Shown: positions 1 through 10,704 of the stretch, in pieces | How the letters are laid out: each line of letters opens with the position of its first letter | Position numbering within the stretch: the first letter of the stretch is position 1 | Source of the DNA: Curtobacterium sp. A7_M15 | Lineage (GTDB): Bacteria; Actinomycetota; Actinomycetes; Actinomycetales; Microbacteriaceae | Direction: 5' to 3' | DNA length: 41,905 nucleotides | Assembly (NCBI RefSeq): GCF_030705415.1 | Contig: NZ_JAUZED010000020.1 | Location: forward strand, 1-41,905 | Translations under genes and position numbers: made by a program | Notes under the pieces: model-generated | What the model was told of the DNA's origin: nothing | The model's database searches: none | The model's input: only the letters and a program-made list of their open reading frames with translations

Positions 1-32
1 ATCCCGCACCGCGCCTCCTGGACGGAACGCGT

Positions 33-1878
<1,846 letters not shown>

Positions 1879-1894
<16 letters not shown>

Positions 1895-1923
1895 CAGCGA
1901 AGGAGGAGGAGCGCCGAGTACAT
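1879..1923 (-). CDS. leuL: leuA leader peptide with four consecutive Leu codons
   Basis: A 14-codon ORF, read as MYSALLLLRCRDEA, ends 70 bases before the leuA start. The run CTC CTC CTC CTT is the hallmark of a leucine attenuator peptide: slow decoding when Leu-tRNA is scarce would stall the ribosome before an 11-bp hairpin whose 5' arm is the end of this very ORF. Its ATG lies 7 bases after a TACCGT hexamer (plus-strand 1931-1936), so the transcript probably begins at the start codon. Leucine leader peptides ahead of leuA are known in actinobacteria; this instance is my reading of the sequence. Confidence 0.8.
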
Positions 1924-1930
1924 CGACACC

Positions 1931-1936
1931 ACGGTA
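1931..1936 (-). promoter_or_regulatory. -10 box of the leuA leader transcript
   Basis: TACCGT on the minus strand, followed by 7 bases and the ATG of the leader peptide. This spacing puts the transcription start at or next to the start codon. No convincing -35 box; CTGTCA-like bases lie about 19 bases upstream. Confidence 0.5.
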
Positions 1937-1981
1937 GCACCGGCTGCACCCTGTGTGACAGACCGAACCGTCGCGGAGTGC

Positions 1982-2105
1982 CGAGGTCGCACGACATGCC
2001 GCGGCCCGGGCGCCGAGGTCGCACGAACCGTCGCCCGCCAGCGCTATGAACGACACTTCGTGCGACCCGGGCCGACCCCGGCCGACCCGAGCGTCGCGAC
2101 CTCGG
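1982..2105. repeat. REP-like inverted repeat cluster, GAGGTCGCACGA arms (copy A)
   Basis: Two direct arms at 1982-1994 and 2014-2027 (core CGAGGTCGCACGA) and an inverted arm at 2057-2067 (TTCGTGCGACC) that pairs exactly with 2017-2027 across a 29-base spacer; a degenerate arm GCGACCTCGG follows at about 2096-2105. The same arms recur at 21401-21490. The cluster fills the 1937-2122 gap between the permease stop and the leuA leader; I see no gene there. It may act as a transcript-end hairpin for the ABC operon. Confidence 0.6.
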
Positions 2106-2122
2106 CGACCACGAGCGGCGCG

Positions 2123-3523
2123 TCAGTCGACCGCCAGCGCCTCCGTCGGCGGAACACGCATCGCGCGCCGCACCGGCGCGATCGTCGCCACCACCGCGAG
2201 GACCAGCGCCCCGACCACCACGATCCCCACCGTCAGCGGCGGCAGCACCGGTGTCGTCGCGAAGCCGAGCGACCCGAGCAGCGTCTGCCCGCCGACCCAC
2301 CCGTAGAAGACACCGAGCACGAGCCCGGTGACGACGGCCGCGACGACCATCTGGACGGCCTCGGTGACGATCATCCGGCGGACCTGCGCCCCGGTCAGTC
2401 CGAGCACGCGCAGCAGCCCGAGCTCCCGCCGGCGCTGCAGGACCCCGAGGGCGAGCGCGTTCACGACCCCCACCGCGGCGATCACCGCGGAGAACCCGAC
2501 GATGACGCTCACCACGGCGTTCAGCTGGACGAAGAAGTCGCGCTGCCCCTCGAGCATCTCCTTCGTCATCTGCCCCTGGTCCATCGCCTGCAGCTGGGCA
2601 CTGAGCACGTGCTGCATGATGCCGAGCGCCACGGCGAACGTGACGAGCAGGGTCACGCCGATGACGAGCCCGATGGTCGCCCGCGCGGACCGACCGGGCG
2701 CCCGCATGGCGTTGCGCCCGGCGAGCAGGACGACCGGATCCCGCGATCCGATGCGCCCGATGAGCTGCAGGACGGGCGGCATCACGATCGTCGCACCGAC
2801 GGCCACCCCGGCGAAGGACACGAAGCCGCCGAGCGCCGCCGGCAGGACCGCGGCGGGGGTGACCCCGCTCGCCGCCAGCCCGACGAACAGGAGCAGGCCT
2901 CCGGCGGCCATGAGCACGATCGACCAGACCTTTCGGGCCGTCCCCGAACGGACGTCGTCGTGGCTCGGTTCGACGCTCGACGACAGGGCCTCGAGCGGGG
3001 TCACGGTGAGGACGCGCCGCGAGCCGGCGGCGAACGCACCCCAGGTGGCGAGGACGACCGCGACGACGGGGAGCACGAGCTCCCACGGCACGAGCGTGTA
3101 CGTGGTGTCGGGCAGGAACCCGTTGCCCCGCAGCACGACGACGAAGAGCGCGCTGAGCCCGGTGCCGACGACCGCGCCGATCACGCCACCGAGGACCCCC
3201 ACGACGAGCCCGGTCCGCGTGATCCGTGCGCGCAGCGAGGCGCCGGTCGCACCCACGAGCCGCTGCAGCGCGATGATGCGGGTCTGCCCGGCGATGAGCG
3301 TGGCGCAGGTGTTCGCCGTGACGATCGCCCCGACGTAGAGGGCGATGCCGAGGAAGAGCCACCCGACCACCGACAGGATCGCACGCACCGGGCCGAGGTC
3401 GGCGAGGCCGGCAGCCGCCAGGGCCTCGGTGACGATGCCCGGAGCGATGACGAGCGCCGACCCGAAGGTGGTGCCGAGCGCCGCGACGAGCACGGTCGGG
3501 GCGAACGCGCGGACGCCGTTCAT
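2123..3523 (-). CDS. FtsX/MacB-type ABC transporter permease
   Basis: A 466-residue integral membrane protein with two FtsX-like permease modules. The first has transmembrane segments at about 10-80 and 105-170 with the cytoplasmic coupling stretch RLVGATGASLRARI. The second, near the C-terminus, has GVLQRRRELGLLRVLGLTGAQVRRM followed by paired membrane helices and the closing RRAMRVPPTEAL. Such permeases pair with a MacB/LolD-class ATPase to export peptides, lipids or drugs, or act as mechanotransmitters. The start ATG overlaps the ATPase stop by 4 bases (ATGA), so the two are translationally coupled. No large extracytoplasmic domain is present, which sets it apart from true MacB. Substrate unknown. 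Confidence 0.9.
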   Translation of the reverse strand: MNGVRAFAPTVLVAALGTTFGSALVIAPGIVTEALAAAGLADLGPVRAILSVVGWLFLGIALYVGAIVTANTCATLIAGQTRIIALQRLVGATGASLRARITRTGLVVGVLGGVIGAVVGTGLSALFVVVLRGNGFLPDTTYTLVPWELVLPVVAVVLATWGAFAAGSRRVLTVTPLEALSSSVEPSHDDVRSGTARKVWSIVLMAAGGLLLFVGLAASGVTPAAVLPAALGGFVSFAGVAVGATIVMPPVLQLIGRIGSRDPVVLLAGRNAMRAPGRSARATIGLVIGVTLLVTFAVALGIMQHVLSAQLQAMDQGQMTKEMLEGQRDFFVQLNAVVSVIVGFSAVIAAVGVVNALALGVLQRRRELGLLRVLGLTGAQVRRMIVTEAVQMVVAAVVTGLVLGVFYGWVGGQTLLGSLGFATTPVLPPLTVGIVVVGALVLAVVATIAPVRRAMRVPPTEALAVD

Positions 3524-4272
3524 GCTGCGGCCTCCATCCCGAGCATCGTGGTGGAGATCGCCGCGGCGTCCATCGCCGGGCGGTCCCCCACCACCCGACC
3601 GTCCGCCAGGAACAGGATCCGGTCCGCGTTCGCCGCGGCCACCGGGTCGTGCGTCACCATCACCACGCTCTGCCCCCACTCCGACACCGCACCCCGCAGG
3701 ATCCGGAGCACGTCGCGACCCGTCCGCGAGTCCAACGCCCCCGTCGGTTCGTCCGCGACCACCACCGCGGGCCGCGACGCCAACGCCCGCGCGATCGCCA
3801 CGCGCTGCTGCTGCCCACCCGACAACTGGTGCGGGCGGTGCGACAACCGGTTCCCCAGCCCGAGCATCTCGACCAGGCGATCGATCCACGCGGACTCCTC
3901 ACGCGAGAGCTTCTGGCCGCCCAGCAGGAACGGCAACCGGATGTTCTCCGCCACGTCCAACGTCGGCACCAGGTTGAACGACTGGAACACGAAACCCAAC
4001 CGACGACGCCGCAACTCCGTCAGCTCGCGGTCGCCGAGCCCGGTGATCTCGACCCCGTCGATCCGGACACGACCGGACGAGACCTGGTCGAGTCCGGCGG
4101 CGACGTGCATCAACGTCGACTTGCCCGAACCCGACGGCCCCATCACCGCCGTGAACTCCCCCGCGCCGATGTCGACGCTCACGTCGTCCAGTGCGGTCAC
4201 CCGCCGCACGGCATCGCCGTAGTGCTTCGAGACGTGGTCGAGACGGATGATCGGTGTGCTGCTCGTGGTCAT
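3520..4272 (-). CDS. ABC transporter ATP-binding protein, MacB/LolD class
   Basis: 250-residue ATPase partner of the adjacent FtsX-type permease. Walker A GPSGSGKST at 45-53, Q-loop in FVFQSFNLVPTL (about 95-106), signature LSGGQQQR at 150-157, Walker B VVVADEPTGALD at 170-181, and the switch His in MVTHD. The sequence is typical of the lipoprotein/antimicrobial-peptide exporter family. I chose ATG 4272, where homology begins (TTSSTPIIRLDHVSKHYG); the frame stays open for 44 codons upstream. GGAGG is only one base from the ATG, while a CATCGT hexamer sits 6 bases upstream, so this too may be leaderless. The regulator/kinase pair just upstream suggests induction of this exporter by that system. 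Confidence 0.93.
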   Translation of the reverse strand: MTTSSTPIIRLDHVSKHYGDAVRRVTALDDVSVDIGAGEFTAVMGPSGSGKSTLMHVAAGLDQVSSGRVRIDGVEITGLGDRELTELRRRRLGFVFQSFNLVPTLDVAENIRLPFLLGGQKLSREESAWIDRLVEMLGLGNRLSHRPHQLSGGQQQRVAIARALASRPAVVVADEPTGALDSRTGRDVLRILRGAVSEWGQSVVMVTHDPVAAANADRILFLADGRVVGDRPAMDAAAISTTMLGMEAAA

Positions 4273-4360
4273 GCCTCCACGATGACGGCCAGGAGGCACG
4301 CCCCGCGTCGGTCGGGCGGCTCCTGTGGATCGTCCTCTCGGCTCCAGTGCCTGGGGAGGA

Positions 4361-4403
4361 GTCATCCCGACGGATGACGGACCATCAGGACGACGGACCA
4401 TCA
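4361..4403 (-). promoter_or_regulatory. Candidate response-regulator operator upstream of the ABC exporter
   Basis: In the 192-base gap between the regulator stop and the ATPase start there is a dyad GTCATCC-CGAC-GGATGAC (4361-4378), immediately followed by two identical 11-mers ACGGACCATCA at 4377-4387 and 4393-4403, 16 bases apart. Direct and inverted short repeats upstream of a transporter are typical targets of dimeric NarL-type regulators. Target assignment is inferred from position. Confidence 0.45.
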
Positions 4404-4464
4404 CGCCCGGGACGCGACCGGACGACGACCCACCACGACCACGACGCTGCCGGACCGCGGACCG

Positions 4465-5139
4465 TCAGTCGGCCTTCGCGACCAGCCCGTGCTCGTGCGC
4501 GAAGACCACGAGCCGCACCCGGTCCCGCAGCTCGAGCTTGGTGAGGACACGCGAGATGTGCGTCTTCACCGTCGCCTCGCTGACGTACTCGTGCTGCGCG
4601 ATCTCGCTGTTGCTGAAGCCCCGCGCCGCCAGGTCGAAGATCTCACGCTCGCGCGGCGTCAGGTCGGCGAACGCGGACGGCACCGAGGCCGCCTGCTCGC
4701 TCGTGTCCTCGTAGCGACGGAGGAGCTCACGGGTGGCCGAGGCCGCGAACACGGCGGTCCCGGCGTGCACCGTGCGGATCGCGGCGAGCAGGAACTCCGG
4801 GTCGGCGTCCTTCAGCACGAACCCGCTCGCACCGGCCCGGATCGCCTTCGCCGCTGCCTCGTCGAAGTCGAAGGTGGTGAGCACGAGGACCTTCGCGCCG
4901 TCGGTACCGCTGTCCTCGACGATGCGTGCGGTGGCGGTGATGCCGTCCATCACGGGCATGCGGACGTCCATCAGCACGACGTCGGGCCGCCCGCGACGCA
5001 CGAGCTCGACGCCCTCGGCACCGTCGCCGGCCTCTCCGACGAACTGCAGGTCGGCCTGGGAGTCGATGAGCATCCGGATGCCCGTGCGGAAGAGGGCCTG
5101 GTCGTCGACGAGCGCGACGCGGATCGGGGTGTCGTTCAT
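4465..5139 (-). CDS. NarL/FixJ-family response regulator
   Basis: 224 residues. Receiver domain 6-125: acidic pair Asp12-Asp13, phospho-acceptor Asp58 in DVVLMDVRMP, switch Thr in VLTTFD (about 86), Lys in FVLKDAD (about 108). LuxR-type helix-turn-helix at about 158-220, with LTPREREIFDLAARGFSNSEIA and EATVKTHISRVL. The ATG overlaps the kinase stop by 4 bases, so the kinase-regulator pair is co-translated. It probably controls the FtsX-type ABC exporter next downstream, whose upstream region carries repeat elements. Signal unknown. Confidence 0.95.
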   Translation of the reverse strand: MNDTPIRVALVDDQALFRTGIRMLIDSQADLQFVGEAGDGAEGVELVRRGRPDVVLMDVRMPVMDGITATARIVEDSGTDGAKVLVLTTFDFDEAAAKAIRAGASGFVLKDADPEFLLAAIRTVHAGTAVFAASATRELLRRYEDTSEQAASVPSAFADLTPREREIFDLAARGFSNSEIAQHEYVSEATVKTHISRVLTKLELRDRVRLVVFAHEHGLVAKAD

Positions 5140-6383
5140 CGGCCGGTGCGCTCCTGGAGGGTCGAGGGTGTGGTCGGGACGAGCCCGCGGGGCATCTGGC
5201 CGCTCGCGGGGACGGACGGCATCCGGACGGCGACCGCGAAGTCGTCGCCGCGCGGACCGGCGGTCATCGTCCCCCCGGTCATGGTGGCACGTTCGCGCAT
5301 GCCGACCAGCCCGTGACCGGTGCCGGGACCGCGCGTGCCGTCGTCGGCGCGCCGGTTGACGACCGTGATCTCGACGGTGTCCGGCCGGTACGTGAGGCTG
5401 GCCCGCACCGGCGTGTTCGGCTCCCCGTGCTTCCACGCGTTCGTCAGGCTCTCCTGCACGATCCGGTAGATCGCGAGTTGCGTCGTCGTCGGCAGGCCCG
5501 ACGGATCGCCCTCGCGCTCGACCCGCACGTCGAGACCGACCCCGCGCATCTCGCCGATCAGCCGGTCGATGTCGTCGATCTCGGGGGTCGGGGCGGTTCC
5601 CTGCTCGTGCCGGAGCGCACCGAGCAGTTCGCGCACGTCGCCGAGGGCACGACGGGCGGTGCTCGAGATCGTCCCGAGCGCTTCGTCGGCGATCGCCGGA
5701 TCCGCCTTCAGCGCGTACCGCGCGCCGTCCGCCTGCGCGATCACGACCGCGAGCGAGTGCGCCACGATGTCGTGCATGTCCCGCGCGATCCGGACCCGTT
5801 CCTGCTCCACCGCGACAGCGCGGTCGGCCCGTGCGGCATCACGCTCGGCGAGGAGCTGGGCCTCTCGGCTCATGCTCGCCGAGCGCCGGGTCCGGAGCAC
5901 GAGACCGGCGAGCCACGGCAGGAGGAGGAGCAGCAGCACGATCGCGAAGTACGCGATCGCGACCTTGAAGGACTCCTGTTCGGGCGTCGTCGCCGTCACG
6001 ATGCCCTGTCGCTGCCGGTAGTCGTCGAGACCGAGGTAGAGGGCCGCCGTCACCGGACCGACGATCGACGACACCAGGCCCGCGAGGCGCACGCGCCGGC
6101 TGCCGTACCGGCTGGTCGAGTACACCACCCCGGCGATGAACGCGTTCGACAGGTCGGGCATCTGCTGCGTGACCATCTCGAGGACGGCGAACACCCACGC
6201 CACACCGAGCGCGAGCCCCGGCGACAGGCGCCGGAGCGCCAGTGCGGCCGTCATGCCGAGGACCGTCAGGAACGCGAACGGCGAGTCCATCCCGCGCGCG
6301 GTCACGACGAGCACGAGCCCGCCGAGGACGACCGCGATCACGACGTCGGTGATGACCTGCGCGCGCAGCATGGGACGGAACAC
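5136..6383 (-). CDS. Membrane sensor histidine kinase, DesK/NarL type (HisKA_3)
   Basis: 415 residues from GTG 6383. Hydrophobic segments fill the N-terminal half (about 5-170), with no large external sensor domain, suggesting that the signal is sensed within or near the membrane. Dimerisation/phosphotransfer box QERVRIARDMHDIVAHSL holds phospho-acceptor His204; the HATPase domain follows, with ESLTNAWKHG (N box) and GTGHGLVGMRERATMTGG (G boxes). Frame is open to 6494, and ATG 6371 is an alternative, but a TACCGT hexamer ends exactly 6 bases before GTG 6383, which fits a leaderless start. Coupled by ATGA to its regulator. Lies 68 bases after era. Confidence 0.92.
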   Translation of the reverse strand: MFRPMLRAQVITDVVIAVVLGGLVLVVTARGMDSPFAFLTVLGMTAALALRRLSPGLALGVAWVFAVLEMVTQQMPDLSNAFIAGVVYSTSRYGSRRVRLAGLVSSIVGPVTAALYLGLDDYRQRQGIVTATTPEQESFKVAIAYFAIVLLLLLLPWLAGLVLRTRRSASMSREAQLLAERDAARADRAVAVEQERVRIARDMHDIVAHSLAVVIAQADGARYALKADPAIADEALGTISSTARRALGDVRELLGALRHEQGTAPTPEIDDIDRLIGEMRGVGLDVRVEREGDPSGLPTTTQLAIYRIVQESLTNAWKHGEPNTPVRASLTYRPDTVEITVVNRRADDGTRGPGTGHGLVGMRERATMTGGTMTAGPRGDDFAVAVRMPSVPASGQMPRGLVPTTPSTLQERTGR

Positions 6384-6389
6384 CACACC

Positions 6390-6395
6390 ACGGTA
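6390..6395 (-). promoter_or_regulatory. -10 box of the kinase-regulator operon
   Basis: TACCGT on the minus strand, 6 bases before GTG 6383, predicting a leaderless transcript. A GGAGGCGCGG motif (plus strand 6402-6411), shared with other spacers here, lies 6 bases farther upstream. No clear -35. Confidence 0.45.
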
Positions 6396-6451
6396 CGTCC
6401 AGGAGGCGCGGCGCGCGTCCGCCTCGAGGTTGACGTCAGCAGACGGTCGCG

Positions 6452-7390
6452 TCAGAAGCCCAGTCGCCCGAGCTGCTTCGGGTCGCGCTGCCACTCCTTA
6501 GCGACCTTCACCCGCACGTTGAGGTAGACGTGGCGACCGCCGAGCAGCGCCTCGATCTCGGCGCGGGCCCGCGACCCGACGTCCTTGAGGCGCTCCCCCT
6601 TGCGACCGATGACGATCGCCTTCTGGCTGTCCCGCTCGACGAACAGGTTCGCGAAGATGCGCAGCGGGCCGTCCGGGTCGTCGTCCTCGTCGGGCTCGAC
6701 GACGTCCTCGACCACGACGGCGAGCGAGTGCGGCAGCTCGTCGCGCACGCCCTCGAGCGCGGCTTCGCGGATGAGCTCGGCGATGCGTTCCTCGTCGGTC
6801 TCCTCGGTCACCGCGGCGTCGTCGTAGAGCTGGGGCGACTCGGGCAGCAGCGACGTGATGACGCCGAGCAGGTCCTCGAGCTGCAGGCCCGTCGTCCCCG
6901 AGGTCGGCACGATCGCGTCCCACTCGCGGAGCCGCGACACGGCGAGCAGCTGCTCGCCGACCTTGTCCTTGGCCGCGCGGTCGATCTTCGTGACGATGGC
7001 GATCTTCTTCGCACGCGGGTACTGGTCCAGCGTGTCGTTGATGAACCGGTCGCCGGGGCCGATCGGCTCGTTCGCCGGGACGCAGAGCCCGATGACGTCG
7101 ACGTCCCCGAGGGTCGACTGGACGAGGTCGTTCAGCCGCTCACCGAGCAGGGTGCGCGGACGGTGCACGCCGGGGGTGTCGACGATGATGACCTGCCCGT
7201 TCGGCCGGTGCACGATCCCGCGGATGGCGCGACGCGTGGTCTGCGGCTTCGACGAGGTGATCGCGACCTTCTCGCCGACGAGCGCGTTCGTCAGCGTCGA
7301 CTTCCCGACGTTCGGGCGGCCCACGAACGAGACGAACCCGGCACGGTAGGGCTCGGTCGGTCCGGCGGCGGCTGGCGTGGTGTCGGTCAT
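6452..7390 (-). CDS. era: GTPase Era
   Basis: 312-residue GTPase that binds the 3' end of 16S rRNA and aids 30S maturation. G1 GRPNVGKS at 24-31, TTRR in the G2 loop (51-54), G3 DTPG at 71-74, G4 TKID at 134-137, and a G5-position SGT near 164. The C-terminal KH RNA-binding domain contains the GxxG turn in IGRKGERLKDVG and ends PKQLGRLGF. ATG 7390 overlaps the CorC-like gene's stop by 4 bases. It is the last gene of the conserved phoH-ybeY-corC-era series. Confidence 0.97.
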   Translation of the reverse strand: MTDTTPAAAGPTEPYRAGFVSFVGRPNVGKSTLTNALVGEKVAITSSKPQTTRRAIRGIVHRPNGQVIIVDTPGVHRPRTLLGERLNDLVQSTLGDVDVIGLCVPANEPIGPGDRFINDTLDQYPRAKKIAIVTKIDRAAKDKVGEQLLAVSRLREWDAIVPTSGTTGLQLEDLLGVITSLLPESPQLYDDAAVTEETDEERIAELIREAALEGVRDELPHSLAVVVEDVVEPDEDDDPDGPLRIFANLFVERDSQKAIVIGRKGERLKDVGSRARAEIEALLGGRHVYLNVRVKVAKEWQRDPKQLGRLGF

Positions 7391-8709
7391 GCGTGCGTGG
7401 TTCCCGTCGTGGTGGGTGCGGCGTCGCCGAAGGCGTCCTCGACGTCCGCGAGTTCCGGCGTGCGTTCGGCGAGCACGGTGATGAGGTGCCGACGCTTGCC
7501 CTCGACCCGGTCGGCGGTCAGGACGACGCCGGACACGGTCACGGTGTCGCCGCGGATCGCCAGGTGGCCGAGCTCCTTGGTGAGGAGCCCGCCCGCGGTG
7601 TCCACGTCGTCGTCCTCGAGCTCGATCCCGAACAGGTCGCCGAGGTCGTCGATCGGCAGTCGGGCGGAGATGCGCCAGACCCCCGGCTCGACCTCGACCC
7701 GGTCGACCACGGCGCGGTCGTACTCGTCCGAGATGTCGCCGACGAGCTCCTCGATGAGGTCCTCCATCGTGACGAGCCCTGCCACGCCGCCGTACTCGTC
7801 GACGACGAGCACGAGGTGGTTCTTGGCGACCTGCATGTGCCGCAGGGTGTCGTCGGCGGCCTTCGACTCCGGCACGAACTCCGCCGGACGGAGGAGCGTC
7901 GTGACACGCCTGGTGCCCGACCCCGGCTGCTCGTAGAGGGCGCGGGCCACGTCCCGCAGGTAGAGGACCCCGAGCACGTCGTCGCTGTCCTTGCCGGTCA
8001 CGGGCATGCGCGAGACGCCGGCGGCGAGGAACTGCTGCATGCCGCTCGCGAGGGTGTCCGCTCCGTCCACGGTGGTCATGTCGGTGCGCGGGACCATGAC
8101 CTCGCGCACGAGGGTGTCGCTGAACTCGAAGACCGAGTGGATGAGCTCGCGGTCGTCCTGCTCGAGGACGTTGCTCTCGGTCGCCTCGTCGACGAGCGAC
8201 AGCAGCTGTTCCTCGCTCGACACCGTCGACGCGCTGCCGCCGCGCCCGGGTGTGACGCGGTCGCCGATCGCCACGAGCAGGCCGGCGAGCGGGCCGAGCA
8301 CGATGCGGACGGCACGGACGAGGCCGCCCGTCGTCGCGATGAGCCGCTCGGCGTGCGCGCGACCGACGCTGCGCGGGCTGGACCCGACGAGCACGAACGA
8401 GACCGCCGTCATGATCGCGGCGGCCACGATGAGCGCGACCCACCACGTGTCGAAGACCATCACGAGCGCGATCGTGACGAGCACGGCGGCGGCCGTCTCC
8501 GCGAGCACGCGGAAGAAGTTGAGCGCGTTGACGTGCGCGCCCACGTCGTCGCCCACGGCCTCGATGGCACGGCGGTGCTTGCTCTCCCGCGCGATCTCGT
8601 CGAGGTCGGCACGGGACAGGACGGACAGCGCCGCGTCGGACGCGGCGAGCAGGCCGCCCACGACGACCAGCAGGAACGCCACCGCCAGCAGGCCGACGAC
8701 GAGCAGCAT
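7387..8709 (-). CDS. CNNM/CBS-domain transporter-like protein (CorC/HlyC family)
   Basis: 440 residues. N-terminal DUF21/CNNM membrane domain (helices at about 1-25, 60-95, 130-150), then a pair of CBS domains (about 195-320, with VMVPRTDMTTVD and VDEYGGVAGLVTMEDLIEELVGDISDEYD), then a C-terminal CorC_HlyC domain (about 335-415). Family members are linked to Mg2+/Co2+ efflux; the old name haemolysin is misleading. It sits 4 bases after ybeY and overlaps era, the usual actinobacterial position. A run of Thr/Gly/Ala closes the tail. Confidence 0.93.
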   Translation of the reverse strand: MLLVVGLLAVAFLLVVVGGLLAASDAALSVLSRADLDEIARESKHRRAIEAVGDDVGAHVNALNFFRVLAETAAAVLVTIALVMVFDTWWVALIVAAAIMTAVSFVLVGSSPRSVGRAHAERLIATTGGLVRAVRIVLGPLAGLLVAIGDRVTPGRGGSASTVSSEEQLLSLVDEATESNVLEQDDRELIHSVFEFSDTLVREVMVPRTDMTTVDGADTLASGMQQFLAAGVSRMPVTGKDSDDVLGVLYLRDVARALYEQPGSGTRRVTTLLRPAEFVPESKAADDTLRHMQVAKNHLVLVVDEYGGVAGLVTMEDLIEELVGDISDEYDRAVVDRVEVEPGVWRISARLPIDDLGDLFGIELEDDDVDTAGGLLTKELGHLAIRGDTVTVSGVVLTADRVEGKRRHLITVLAERTPELADVEDAFGDAAPTTTGTTHA

Positions 8710-8713
8710 CAGC

Positions 8714-9175
8714 TCACCGTCCTCGGCGCTGGGCGGCGAACGCCGTGAGGATCTCGCCCTGCAGCCCGAACATCTCGGCCTTCTCGTCCGGCTCGGCGTG
8801 GTCGAAGCCGAGCAGGTGCAGGATGCCGTGGCACGTCAGCAGGAGCATCTCGTCCGTGCTCGAGTGCCCCGCGGTCTTCGCCTGCTCCTCGGCCACCTGC
8901 GGGCAGAGCACGATGTCGCCGAGCAGCCCGGCCGGCGTCGGCTCGTCCTCGGTGCCCGGACGGAGCTCGTCCATCGGGAAGCTCAGGACGTCGGTGGGTC
9001 CGGGCTCGTCCATCCAGCGGACGTGCAGCTGCTCCATCGCGCCCTCGTCGACGAGCACGATCGCGAGCTCCGCGTCGGCGTGGACGTGGAGTGCGTCGAG
9101 CGCGAAGGCGGCGAGGCGCTGGATGGCGGCCTCGTCGACCTCGACGCCGGACTCGTTGTTGAGCTCGATGCTCAC
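8714..9175 (-). CDS. ybeY: Endoribonuclease YbeY
   Basis: 153-residue metalloenzyme for 16S rRNA 3' maturation and 70S quality control. The zinc signature is visible as [11 protein letters not shown] (H-x3-H-x5-H) at about 118-128. [18 protein letters not shown] is the conserved mid-region. It starts with GTG at 9175, overlapping the phoH stop by 4 bases (GTGA). PhoH and YbeY are a recurrent functional pair. Confidence 0.96.
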   Translation of the reverse strand: MSIELNNESGVEVDEAAIQRLAAFALDALHVHADAELAIVLVDEGAMEQLHVRWMDEPGPTDVLSFPMDELRPGTEDEPTPAGLLGDIVLCPQVAEEQAKTAGHSSTDEMLLLTCHGILHLLGFDHAEPDEKAEMFGLQGEILTAFAAQRRGR

Positions 9176-10311
9176 CGGTTCCCTCCTCGGGAGTCGTTCT
9201 GGGGGTACGGGGAGCGCTGGCGGTCCTGCGGCGGACGTCCCCGTCGCTCGGCGCGGTTCGCACCGGCGGGGTTCGGCGTGGCGGCGGTGCCGCGGCCACC
9301 CGGTCGGTACCCGGCCTGCTCGGCGAGGCGTTCCTCGTCGTAGACGGTGTAGGCGTCGACGATGCGTCCGACGAGCGTGTGGCGGACGACGTCCTCGCTG
9401 CCGAGGCGTGCGAAGTGGATGTCGTCGACCTCGCCGAGGATGCGCGTCACGAGCCGGAGCCCGGAGAGGTTGCCGGGCAGGTCCACCTGGGTGATGTCAC
9501 CGGTGACGACCATCTTCGAGCCGAACCCGAGCCGCGTCAGGAACATCTTCATCTGCTCGGGCGTGGTGTTCTGCGCTTCGTCGAGAACGACGAACGAGTC
9601 GTTCAGGGTGCGTCCGCGCATGTACGCCAGCGGCGCAACCTCGACCGTGCCGGCCGCCAGGAGCTTCGGGACCAGCTCGGGGTCCATCATCTCGTTGAGC
9701 GCGTCGTACAGCGGGCGCAGGTACGGGTCGATCTTGTCGGTGAGGGTGCCGGGCAGGAACCCGAGCCGCTCGCCGGCCTCGACCGCGGGACGCGTCAGGA
9801 TGATCCGGGTGACCTCGCGCCGCTGGAGCGCCTGGACGGCCTTCGCCATCGCCAGGTAGGTCTTGCCGGTGCCGGCCGGGCCGATGCCGAACGTGATGGT
9901 GTTCTCGTCGATGGCGTCGACGTAGGCCCGCTGCCCGTCGGTCTTCGGCCGGACGGACTTGCCACGGCTCGAGACGATCGGCGTGCCGAAGGTGTCGGAC
10001 GGCTTGCGGTCCTCGTCGAGGAGCTTCGCCGAGACGGGGATGTCCGAGGGGCCGATGTCCTGCCCGCGCTTCACCATGCCGACGAGCTCGTCGACGAGGG
10101 CGTGCGCGCGCGTGACGTCGCGTTCCGGCCCGGTCAACGAGACCTCGTTGCCGCGCACGAGCACGCGGACGCCGGGGTACTGGCGTTCGACGGTCTTGAG
10201 GAGTCGGTCCTGGGGGCCGAGCAACTGCACCATGGCGATGCCGTCGACCTGGATCGAGGCCGACACGTCCGACGCGTCGACCGGAGTGTGGGCTGGTTCG
10301 TCAGCTGGCAA
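9172..10311 (-). CDS. phoH: PhoH-like ATPase
   Basis: Cytoplasmic P-loop ATPase of the PhoH/PhoL family, associated with RNA metabolism alongside YbeY. Walker [12 protein letters not shown] lies about one third along; Walker B/DEAQ is [27 protein letters not shown] follows. The last about 45 residues are a disordered Arg/Gly/Pro/Asn-rich tail. The frame opens at GTG 10332, inside the HIT gene, but I prefer TTG 10311: AGGAAGG lies 5 bases before it and the overlap with HIT falls from 32 to 11 bases. Length about 379 residues. Confidence 0.93.
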   Translation of the reverse strand: MPADEPAHTPVDASDVSASIQVDGIAMVQLLGPQDRLLKTVERQYPGVRVLVRGNEVSLTGPERDVTRAHALVDELVGMVKRGQDIGPSDIPVSAKLLDEDRKPSDTFGTPIVSSRGKSVRPKTDGQRAYVDAIDENTITFGIGPAGTGKTYLAMAKAVQALQRREVTRIILTRPAVEAGERLGFLPGTLTDKIDPYLRPLYDALNEMMDPELVPKLLAAGTVEVAPLAYMRGRTLNDSFVVLDEAQNTTPEQMKMFLTRLGFGSKMVVTGDITQVDLPGNLSGLRLVTRILGEVDDIHFARLGSEDVVRHTLVGRIVDAYTVYDEERLAEQAGYRPGGRGTAATPNPAGANRAERRGRPPQDRQRSPYPQNDSRGGNR

Positions 10312-10654
10312 GGGTGCCTTCCTGCAGTTCACCTGCGAGTACGTGCGCGTGCACGTGGAACACGGTCTGACCGGCGGCTTCGCCGGTGTTGAAGACGAGA
10401 CGGTACTGGCCGCCGGCGCGCTCGTCGGCGATGCGCTGGGCGGTGGCGACCACGTGGGCGAGGAGGTCGGGGTCGCCGGCCGCGAGCTCGGTGACGTTCC
10501 GGTACTGCTCGGTCTTGGGGATGACGAGCACGTGGACGGGAGCCTTCGGCGCGATGTCCTCGATGGCGATCACGCGGTCGTCCTCGGCCACGACGGTCGC
10601 CGGGATCTCGCGCGCGATGATCCGCGAGAAGATGCTGGGCGTGCTGGTGCTCAT
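10301..10654 (-). CDS. HIT-family nucleotide-binding protein
   Basis: 117 residues, HIT fold. The catalytic histidine triad is in GQTVFHVHAHVL near residue 98; HVLVIPKTEQYRNVTEL is the conserved upstream strand. Family members hydrolyse nucleoside phosphoramidates or dinucleotides; exact substrate unknown. ATG 10654 has both GGAG nearby and a TACGAT hexamer 6 bases upstream, so an internal promoter may start a leaderless HIT-phoH-ybeY-corC-era transcript 50 bases after rsmE. Confidence 0.94.
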   Translation of the reverse strand: MSTSTPSIFSRIIAREIPATVVAEDDRVIAIEDIAPKAPVHVLVIPKTEQYRNVTELAAGDPDLLAHVVATAQRIADERAGGQYRLVFNTGEAAGQTVFHVHAHVLAGELQEGTLAS

Positions 10655-10660
10655 GGCTCC

Positions 10661-10666
10661 ATCGTA
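10661..10666 (-). promoter_or_regulatory. -10 box before the HIT gene
   Basis: TACGAT on the minus strand, 6 bases before ATG 10654. It would allow transcription of HIT through era independently of the heat-shock genes upstream. Confidence 0.45.
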
Positions 10667-10704
10667 GAACGCGGTACCGACGCCCCGCCTTCCCGATCCT
10701 CGCG

